From CAYLTX01 sp046545675 (lineage in GTDB: Bacteria > Myxococcota_A > Bradymonadia > Bradymonadales > Bradymonadaceae): 11,403 nt of DNA. The notes beneath the pieces are model-generated. The model was given only the letters and a program-made list of their open reading frames with translations, did not search any database and was not told the DNA's origin. Shown here one piece after another: positions 7,007 to 11,403 of the stretch (position 1 is its first letter; each line of letters opens with the position of its first letter). The stretch is from assembly GCA_046545675.1 (NCBI GenBank), contig JBKGZI010000175.1, positions 1 to 11,403 on the forward strand, read 5' to 3'. A program made the position numbers and the translations under genes.

Positions 7007-7558
7007 TTATTGACGCTCGAGGATCCCGGTGGCCACCTGGCGAAGACCGGGATATTCGTGGCCGTCGGCGACCGCCCGAAGATAAGTAGTCGCCTGCCGG
7101 CCGCCGATGTCCGCCAGGATATATAAGAGCTGGCGAAGATGCTCGTATTGGCGTGTGCGGCTGAGACGCTCGGCGGCGGCGACGACCGCCGGTCCGGCCT
7201 CCTCGCCGTCGATGCGCTCGAGCGCGGCGGCCGAGGCGACGACGATGTCCGGCGAGTCCGACTCCAGCAACGCTCGCAGCCCGGACGCGGCGCCTTCGAG
7301 GCGTGCCTCTCGGGCGCGATGAATCGCGTCGAGGCGCTCGTCTTCGGAGGCCTTCTCGTCCTCGAGATCCTCGAGGATCTCGGCGTGCTCGTCTTGAGGC
7401 GAATCGTCTTGAGGCGAATCGTCTTGAGGCGAATCGTCTTTAGCCTGCTCGCTGGCCCGTTGCTTGTCTTCGAACTCCTCGGCGTCGCGATCGCAGCCCA
7501 CTCCAAACGCGAGCACCACAGCCAGCATGATCGAGGCGAATACGACGAGTGCCTTCAT
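7007..7558 (-). CDS. HEAT-repeat-like lipoprotein with DDSPQ tandem repeat
   Basis: The protein (183 residues) opens with a hydrophobic export segment, MKALVVFASIMLAVVLAFGVG, followed by Cys22. The lipobox GVGC is non-ideal because position -3 is Gly rather than Leu or Val, but lipidation of Cys22 is likely. Residues 23-80 are highly charged and probably disordered, with three exact DDSPQ units at 41-55. Residues about 75-183 are helical with short hydrophobic repeats (ARLEGAASGLRALLES, IVVASAAALERI, LRQLLYILADIG, YPGLRQVATGILER) in the style of HEAT repeats, which form protein-binding solenoids. It should sit in the envelope facing the periplasm. A good SD (GAGGAG, 5 nt spacing) precedes ATG 7558. 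It starts 10 nt after the TPR gene, so it is probably a partner of that protein. Confidence 0.85.
   Translation of the reverse strand: MKALVVFASIMLAVVLAFGVGCDRDAEEFEDKQRASEQAKDDSPQDDSPQDDSPQDEHAEILEDLEDEKASEDERLDAIHRAREARLEGAASGLRALLESDSPDIVVASAAALERIDGEEAGPAVVAAAERLSRTRQYEHLRQLLYILADIGGRQATTYLRAVADGHEYPGLRQVATGILERQ
7389..7440 (-). repeat. 15-bp tandem repeat, 3 full copies plus 7 bp, in frame
   Basis: On the plus strand the unit TCGTCTTGAGGCGAA occurs at 7389-7403, 7404-7418 and 7419-7433, followed by TCGTCTT. The copies are identical at every base, including third codon positions, and encode the DDSPQ units. Copy-number change would keep the reading frame. Confidence 0.9.
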
Positions 7559-7568
7559 CTTGCTCTCC

Positions 7569-8564
7569 TCAATCTACGATCACGCCCAGATAGATATCGG
7601 CCGCCTCGTCGTGGCGGCCCAGGCGCTCGAGCACCGAGGCGCGCACGATGCGCACGTACCCGAGGTGTTGCGGAGCGCTGTCCTCGAGGCTCTTGGCCAG
7701 GGCGTCGACCGCCTCCAGTGCGCGCTCGGCCTGGTCGGCCTCGACCAGCGCGGACACCTCGAACCAGCGTATAAACGGCATGTCCGGGTTCTCCTCGCCC
7801 GCCTCCTTGGCGAGCGTGACGGCCTGCTCGTAGCGGCCGTTGAGCAGCGCGGTGGCCGTCTCGGGAATCAACGAGCGCCGCGCGAGGGCCTCGTTCACAG
7901 CCGGATCCGAGGACACCGACTTCGCGGCGTCGAGCCGCTCCTTCTGAATCTGCCAATCTTCCAGATCGAGCCGGGGCGTGGGCTGGTCGGTGTCGGTGAC
8001 GAGCCGGCCCTCGAATTCGCCGAGCAGCCGGCTGACTACCTGGCGGCGAAGCCGCGCCAGCTCGGGCTGTGCGAATCCGGTGCGCAGCAACGTCTGGTAC
8101 AGCCCCCACGCCCCACCTCCGCCGCGCGTATACGCGCTGCCGCTGTCGAGTTGCTCCTCGAGGGCGCTCAGCGCCATTTGCTGCGACTCGGGCACCGCCC
8201 ACGGCTCACCGCCGGCGCGCGACGACGCCAGCTTGCGCTCCGCGCGCACCTGCTCGATATCCTCGGCCCCCGAGGCCTGCTGCATATACATATCGTAATA
8301 GGCCACCGCAGGCGCATAATCGGACTGCCAGAAGTAGGTGCGCGCCAGGTTGCGATACGGCACCGCCTCCTCGGGACGCGCCTGAACCGCGAGCACGTAG
8401 CCCTCCTCGGCGGCGTCGTATTTCCCCTCGTTATAGGCGGCGTTGGCCTCCTCGAGCACCTTCGAATAAGCCGCATCCTCGGGCTCATCCTCGGCTCGAA
8501 GCTGCTTCGAATGCCCGATCGTCACCACAACAAGGACGAGCGCTATGCTGAGAATATGCTTCAT
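7569..8564 (-). CDS. Periplasmic TPR-repeat protein
   Basis: From ATG 8564 the product is 331 residues. It has a clear signal peptide (MKHILSIALVLVVVTIGHSK, then QLRA before an acidic mature start EDEPED), so it is exported to the periplasm. Tetratricopeptide-like pairs are visible at about 33-66 (ANAAYNEGKYDAAEEGYVLA) and 67-100 (RNLARTYFWQSDYAPAVAYY), and again near the C-terminus (LLNGRYEQAVTLAKEAG; SVLERLGRHDEAADIYLG). The middle, about 110-220, has no recognised fold. TPRs usually scaffold multiprotein complexes. Its ATG overlaps the TGA of the upstream PEGA gene by one base (TGATG), so translation is likely coupled. The frame is open upstream to 8807, but that extension is Arg-rich shadow sequence inside the PEGA gene. 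No enzymatic role is visible. Confidence 0.9.
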   Translation of the reverse strand: MKHILSIALVLVVVTIGHSKQLRAEDEPEDAAYSKVLEEANAAYNEGKYDAAEEGYVLAVQARPEEAVPYRNLARTYFWQSDYAPAVAYYDMYMQQASGAEDIEQVRAERKLASSRAGGEPWAVPESQQMALSALEEQLDSGSAYTRGGGGAWGLYQTLLRTGFAQPELARLRRQVVSRLLGEFEGRLVTDTDQPTPRLDLEDWQIQKERLDAAKSVSSDPAVNEALARRSLIPETATALLNGRYEQAVTLAKEAGEENPDMPFIRWFEVSALVEADQAERALEAVDALAKSLEDSAPQHLGYVRIVRASVLERLGRHDEAADIYLGVIVD

Positions 8565-10270
8565 CACAACCTCTCCGGCGGCTCCGGCTCGAAGCCGAAT
8601 AGATTGGGCAGCGCCACGCCGATGCCCAGGCTGAAGACGTTCTCGACGCCCAGGCCGTCGTCGAAATAAAATTGCGCGCCGTAGCGCGCCATCCCGAAGA
8701 CGTTGGGCGTGACGTAATACGAGGCGCCCAGCCCCAGCGTCCAAAACGCCTCGGAATTCGACAGGGTCACCGGCTCCTCGAGCAGGTCGCCCTCGACCTC
8801 GACCCATTGGATGTTGATGCCGGTGCCCAGCTCGATGAACGGCGCCAGATTCTTGTAGAAGTGACGGTAGCGCACTTGCAGCGGCCGAAGCTGCAGCCGG
8901 CTCATATCGGTGACGGTCACCGCCACGGGCTGTTCGGCGGCCGACGACTCGATGACCGCCGGCAGGTCGAGAGTGCTCGAGGCATAAGAGGTCGACATGA
9001 GCACCAGTCCGAAGTTCTCCCAGCTATAGGTAAAATCGAAGCGCACGCCATTGGGGTCTGTGAATCGGCGAACCTCCTCCTGGACGACGAGGGGACTGTC
9101 GTTCTCGGTGAACCCGCCGAATTGGAAGCGGGTCCCGTTGGACTCGCCGCGCGCGTCGCGAAAGGTCGTGTTGTGCAGGCTGTGGTCGTAGGAGAGCCGG
9201 CCGATATAGCTATTGACCGCGATGGCGTTGGGCGCGACGTCGCTCAATAACGGGTGGCTCTCGTCGAGCGTGGCGCTCCTTTGCGCCTCGTCGCCCGCCT
9301 CCAGCTCCACCGTATCGCGCCAGCTATCGTAGCCCTCGGCGCGCACCTCGACGGTGTAGGTGCCCGGCTCCAGCTCGAGCGACTCGCCGACGCTGCCTCG
9401 CACCTGGCCGTTGATCAGCACGTCTGCATCGTCGGGCTCACCCTCGATGATCAGCACGGCGGGGAGCCGCTCGAGCTCGTGGCGTAAGATCTCGGCGCCC
9501 GAGCTTCGCAGCTCGACGCTCTCCTCGACGGGCCGATAGGTGTCCAATTGGATCGAGTAGCGATGCTCCCCGATCGGCAAACGCGTGCTCAGCGGCGTGG
9601 TGCCGGCCTCCTCGCCGTCGATGGCGACGGCGGCGCCGGACGGCTCGCTCTCGATGGTGACGGTGGCGGTGGCGTCAAAGATCTCGCCGGCCAGCTCCAA
9701 AGCCAGCTCGCGCGCATCGTCGGCGCGGACGCTGTCGCTCCTGGCGACCTCGCCGCGGCGGTCGACCATCTCGTAGGTCGCATCGAGGCGATCATCTACG
9801 CTCGTAATCGCCACGCGCAGGACCACCGACACGCCCACCGCCTCGAAGGCGAGCGTCTCGGCCGACCCACATGGCTCCAGCCCCTTTAGACAATCGGGGA
9901 GTCCGGCGGACCGGTCGGCGATGTGCTCACGAAAGGCCTTTTCGTCCAGCAGATGGCGTCCACTTTCAGCAGTGAGGGCAGCCTCCAGGCCGCGCTGGAC
10001 CGCGGTGAGCTGCTCGGACGTCAGATCGGGGGCCTCGAAGCTCCACAGCACCAGTTGTGGGCGCGACGCGTCACCGGTGGCATCGGAGGCGGCGGCAGCT
10101 TTCTGCGCCGACTCCGGCTCCTGGGCAGAGGCGTCCGCGGCCCCCACAATTGGGGCCACAAAGGCGGCCAAGGTCATGAAGATCAAGGGGAAAGCCCAAT
10201 TTCTTGGCTCAGGTCCTGCTGCTCTGCTATACTTAGTAGGCTCGATCAACGTTGTATGTGCAGGAGACAT
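8564..10270 (-). CDS. PEGA-domain outer-membrane protein with C-terminal beta-barrel
   Basis: From ATG 10270 the product is 568 residues. It has an N-terminal export segment (hydrophobic core about 25-45, ending GAADASAQ). A domain at about 71-200 carries two cysteines (CLKGLEPC) and resembles the helper domain found before PEGA repeats in myxobacterial proteins. Two PEGA domains follow (about 203-262, TVTIESEPSGAAVAIDGEEA; about 271-335, LIIEGEPDDADVLINGQV). The last 220 residues alternate polar and hydrophobic strands (QLRPLQVRYRHFY; GLGASYYVTPNVFGMARYG) like an outer-membrane barrel. PEGA modules are thought to bind the cell surface or partner proteins. The start is uncertain: ATG 10270 is only 4 nt from the divergent gene's ATG, and codons before 10177 are atypically AT-rich at third positions, so a start near 10186-10177 is possible but would give an export signal lacking basic residues. 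Confidence 0.85.
   Translation of the reverse strand: MSPAHTTLIEPTKYSRAAGPEPRNWAFPLIFMTLAAFVAPIVGAADASAQEPESAQKAAAASDATGDASRPQLVLWSFEAPDLTSEQLTAVQRGLEAALTAESGRHLLDEKAFREHIADRSAGLPDCLKGLEPCGSAETLAFEAVGVSVVLRVAITSVDDRLDATYEMVDRRGEVARSDSVRADDARELALELAGEIFDATATVTIESEPSGAAVAIDGEEAGTTPLSTRLPIGEHRYSIQLDTYRPVEESVELRSSGAEILRHELERLPAVLIIEGEPDDADVLINGQVRGSVGESLELEPGTYTVEVRAEGYDSWRDTVELEAGDEAQRSATLDESHPLLSDVAPNAIAVNSYIGRLSYDHSLHNTTFRDARGESNGTRFQFGGFTENDSPLVVQEEVRRFTDPNGVRFDFTYSWENFGLVLMSTSYASSTLDLPAVIESSAAEQPVAVTVTDMSRLQLRPLQVRYRHFYKNLAPFIELGTGINIQWVEVEGDLLEEPVTLSNSEAFWTLGLGASYYVTPNVFGMARYGAQFYFDDGLGVENVFSLGIGVALPNLFGFEPEPPERL
10204..10233 (+). promoter_or_regulatory. Sigma70-type promoter for the 201-residue protein gene
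   Basis: A -35 box TTGGCT (10204-10209) and a -10 box TATACT (10228-10233) are separated by 18 nt. The -10 matches TATAAT at five of six positions. Transcription would start near 10240, giving a leader of about 34 nt before ATG 10274. The surroundings are markedly more AT-rich than the flanking genes. The promoter lies inside the 5' end of the PEGA gene if that gene starts at 10270. Confidence 0.6.
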
Positions 10271-10273
10271 TCG

Positions 10274-10879
10274 ATGAAGGGTTCCAACGGACCAATTCAG
10301 AGCACCGCCAATCTTCTCAACTACTTCCGCGAGGAACTCAAAGGGGCCTTCGATCACATCGGGCTCGACAGCTCGGAGAACACAGAAGCCTATCTCGTCC
10401 ACCTTCTCGAGAGCTTCGTGCGCGTCGACGAGCAACTCGCCGACGAGGTCGGATTCGAGAAGCCGGCGGCGTTTTTATTATGCGAGGCGATGAATAGCCC
10501 CGGCGAGCAACGCCTGGTCGCCTACCGGCGCCTGGGTGATGCCAGCCTATTCAACTGCGGGTTTTTCGACGATCACCTCACCCGCCGCGGCCGGGTCAGT
10601 CCAGAATACTACCGCAATGTGGGCCGACTCGCCTACGGTCAACTCAGCGACCTGATCGGACGCAAGCCCTCGGGCGGGGTCTTCGGGCAGATCTACGAGG
10701 AGTTGTCGGCAAAATTCGACGCCTTCGTCGACGCGTTCAAATGCCTCGGCCATGATCGGAACCGCCCCGGCAAGCGCAGCGCGGCCGCCGTGCTCGAGAA
10801 GCTCCGAAACGGCGAGAGCGTCGATCTCGACGACCTCAAATGTGCCGGTCTGGTTCCCCCGAACACGACCAAGAAGTGA
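10274..10879 (+). CDS. Conserved-looking hypothetical protein, 201 residues
   Basis: I do not assign a family. The ATG at 10274 has an SD GGAG (10263-10266) with 7 nt spacing and a good promoter upstream, and codon use matches confident neighbours, so it is a real gene. The protein is soluble, with no signal peptide or membrane helix. Residues 10-60 are predicted helical (NLLNYFREELKGAFDHIGL, TEAYLVHLLESFVRVDEQLA). The middle has a distinctive motif-like stretch YRRLGDASLFNCGFFDDHL (about 83-101) and NVGRLAYGQLSDLIGRKP (about 115-132). The tail is basic and probably flexible (DRNRPGKRSAAA). The style recalls uncharacterised proteins common in myxobacteria, which is an impression from memory. 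It stands alone as a plus-strand gene between the divergent PEGA operon and convergent rpoZ. Confidence 0.87.
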   Translation: MKGSNGPIQSTANLLNYFREELKGAFDHIGLDSSENTEAYLVHLLESFVRVDEQLADEVGFEKPAAFLLCEAMNSPGEQRLVAYRRLGDASLFNCGFFDDHLTRRGRVSPEYYRNVGRLAYGQLSDLIGRKPSGGVFGQIYEELSAKFDAFVDAFKCLGHDRNRPGKRSAAAVLEKLRNGESVDLDDLKCAGLVPPNTTKK

Positions 10880-10895
10880 CGGGCACTGGTGCCCG
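10880..10895. terminator. Perfect palindrome between convergent genes, possible bidirectional terminator
   Basis: CGGGCACTGGTGCCCG begins one base after the stop of the plus-strand gene and lies 7 nt beyond the stop of rpoZ. As RNA it gives a six-pair stem with a CTGG loop on the plus strand and an equivalent CCAG loop on the minus strand. No T-run follows on either strand, so termination efficiency is doubtful, though the position fits. Confidence 0.45.
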
Positions 10896-10902
10896 AAGCT
10901 CA

Positions 10903-11142
10903 TTACTCTTCGCCAAACTCGGGCGCGGAGAGCACGCGAGCCAGCTTATCTTTGCTGCGCTCGTCGAACATCACGAAGCCGGCCGCGATCTCGCGAAGCG
11001 CGTGGACGGCCTCTTTGTTGGTCGACGGGAAAATCCGCGGCGCACCCTTGCGCAGCTCACGAGCGCGCTGGGTAGCCATCATGACGAGAGCGAAGCGGTT
11101 TTCGACTTTTTCCAGGCAATCTTCGACGGTAACGCGTGCCAT
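10903..11142 (-). CDS. rpoZ: DNA-directed RNA polymerase omega subunit
   Basis: The protein (79 residues) is the omega subunit, which binds the beta' C-terminal region, aids assembly of RNA polymerase and in many bacteria contributes to the ppGpp site. The N-terminus MARVTVEDCLEKVENRFALV is the hallmark of the family, followed by the conserved MMATQRARELRKG helix and NKEAVHALREIAAG (about 42-55). The C-terminus is shorter than the 91-residue E. coli protein, which is common outside Enterobacteria. A clear SD (AGAGGA) lies 4 nt before ATG 11142. It appears monocistronic here: its downstream neighbour is convergent, and upstream comes a group II intron instead of the guanylate kinase gene often found next to rpoZ. 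Confidence 0.96.
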   Translation of the reverse strand: MARVTVEDCLEKVENRFALVMMATQRARELRKGAPRIFPSTNKEAVHALREIAAGFVMFDERSKDKLARVLSAPEFGEE

Positions 11143-11163
11143 AGAGTCCTCTAAGACAAAGGT

Positions 11164-11203
11164 GCCCGTCAGCGCTAAGTGCTGGCGGGCGTTGATGTTT
11201 TTT
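11164..11203 (+). terminator. Hairpin plus T-run upstream of rpoZ (plus-strand terminator or rpoZ leader hairpin)
   Basis: GCCCGTCAGC (11164-11173) pairs with GCTGGCGGGC (11181-11190) over ten positions with one T-G wobble and a 7-nt loop. On the plus strand six Ts follow at 11198-11203, after a 7-nt gap that is longer than usual for an intrinsic terminator. On the minus strand the same hairpin falls in the rpoZ leader, 21 nt before the ATG and just ahead of the SD, where it might affect translation. Confidence 0.4.
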
Positions 11204-11261
11204 GCTCGATCGAGTCGCTCGCGCGCCTATGCAGGAAGGGGGCGCGTCCAGCGTGCCGGGC

Positions 11262-11290
11262 AACATAGGTCTGTCGCACTCGGCAGTCAA
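11262..11290 (-). promoter_or_regulatory. Sigma70-type promoter for rpoZ
   Basis: On the minus strand TTGACT (11290-11285, five of six matches to TTGACA) is followed after exactly 17 nt by TATGTT (11267-11262, four of six to TATAAT). Transcription would begin near 11255 and give a leader of about 113 nt before the rpoZ start, including the hairpin at 11164-11190. It lies 63 nt downstream of the group II intron end, so rpoZ could be expressed without reading through the intron. Confidence 0.6.
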
Positions 11291-11353
11291 GTTCAGCCAC
11301 TGCTACAACGCCCAATCGGTGCCAGACCTTCCCAGGTATGCAGCGCTCTACCG

Positions 11354-11403
11354 ATAGGGGTAGGGACACCCGATTCAACGGGCGCCCCTCCCTCCGAACC
11401 GTA
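11354..11403 (-). mobile_element. Group II intron, 3' end (domain VI and 3' strand of domain V), continuing past the right edge
   Basis: On the minus strand the window opens with TACGGTTC (11403-11396), the conserved 3' strand of group II intron domain V. Domain VI follows: an AGGGAGGGGCGCCCG arm, a TTGAAT loop and a CGGGTGTCCCT arm, which pair through the helix with two G-U wobbles and leave one unpaired A (complement of 11361) eight bases from the end. That bulged A is the expected lariat branch point. The intron then ends CCCCTAT, a typical AY terminus, so the 3' exon begins at 11353. Domains I-IV and any reverse transcriptase/maturase ORF lie outside the window. The class cannot be decided from this fragment. 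Confidence 0.8.

Noticed and set aside
7464..8669. 401-codon plus-strand frame opposite the TPR and HEAT genes
   Set aside because: No start signals or recognisable domain, and the minus strand encodes signal peptides, TPR motifs and coupled junctions over the same DNA.
8565..8807. 81-codon upstream extension of the TPR protein
   Set aside because: It is Arg/Gly-rich sequence in a shadow frame of the PEGA gene and would bury the clear signal peptide that starts at ATG 8564.
10271..10435. 55-codon upstream extension of the PEGA protein
   Set aside because: It lies antisense to the start of the plus-strand 201-residue gene, which has an SD and promoter, and it would place the export signal internally.
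11318..11353. tRNA-like GGTAGAGCG on the minus strand just after the intron
   Set aside because: It resembles a tRNA D-arm end, but no anticodon stem or T-arm (GGTTCGA) can be formed downstream, so an interrupted tRNA gene is not supported.
11229..11357. 42-residue plus-strand open frame upstream of the intron boundary
   Set aside because: No SD, no recognisable motif, its stop lies in intron sequence, and it runs antisense to the likely rpoZ promoter.
1..11403. CRISPR array, defence island or secretion system
   Set aside because: No regularly spaced direct repeats and no nuclease, helicase or defence-type proteins. The only tandem repeat is the in-frame 15-bp unit at 7389-7440.

Overview
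The window is GC-rich, and its coding sequence uses third positions typical of high-GC Proteobacteria-like genomes. The mix of families suggests a member of the Myxococcota / Bradymonadales group (former Deltaproteobacteria). These families are a PEGA-domain outer-membrane protein with an N-terminal Cys-containing domain, a PKD-type lipoprotein, TPR and HEAT-repeat envelope proteins and an RND/MMPL exporter. This placement is inferred from protein style only; no rRNA or other strong taxonomic marker is present.

Layout, left to right. (1) 1-231, minus: N-terminal 77 codons of a PKD-type lipoprotein that runs off the left edge. (2) 315-2942, minus: an 875-residue two-fold MMPL/RND exporter. (3) 2943-3030: divergent intergenic region with a perfect 8-bp inverted repeat. 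(4) 3031-4194 and 4360-5502, plus: two tandem GT4-type glycosyltransferases separated by a large inverted-repeat element. (5) 5503-5553: a perfectly paired three-way-junction sequence that fills the convergent gap. (6) 5558-10270, minus: a tight five-gene cluster, in transcription order PEGA/beta-barrel protein, TPR protein, HEAT lipoprotein, atypical crotonase and dTMP kinase. (7) 10274-10879, plus: an unrecognised 201-residue protein with a good sigma70-type promoter. (8) 10903-11142, minus: rpoZ (RNA polymerase omega) with its own likely promoter at 11262-11290. (9) 11354 to the right edge, minus: the 3' end of a group II intron (domain VI and the end of domain V), whose body lies outside the window.

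How the genes may work together. The PEGA, TPR and HEAT genes encode exported or envelope proteins with very short or overlapping junctions (1-nt stop/start overlap, then a 10-nt gap), so they probably form one envelope complex or pathway. The crotonase and dTMP kinase follow at 11 and 22 nt and look co-transcribed although they are cytoplasmic enzymes. The two glycosyltransferases probably act in sequence in synthesis of a surface polysaccharide or glycan. The MMPL exporter could serve lipid or envelope export, but nothing here fixes its substrate.

I found no clear defence system, CRISPR array, tRNA or rRNA. The most notable points are the group II intron remnant upstream of rpoZ, two catalytic-site oddities (crotonase without both catalytic Glu, dTMP kinase without the Walker A Lys) and two elaborate inverted-repeat elements.
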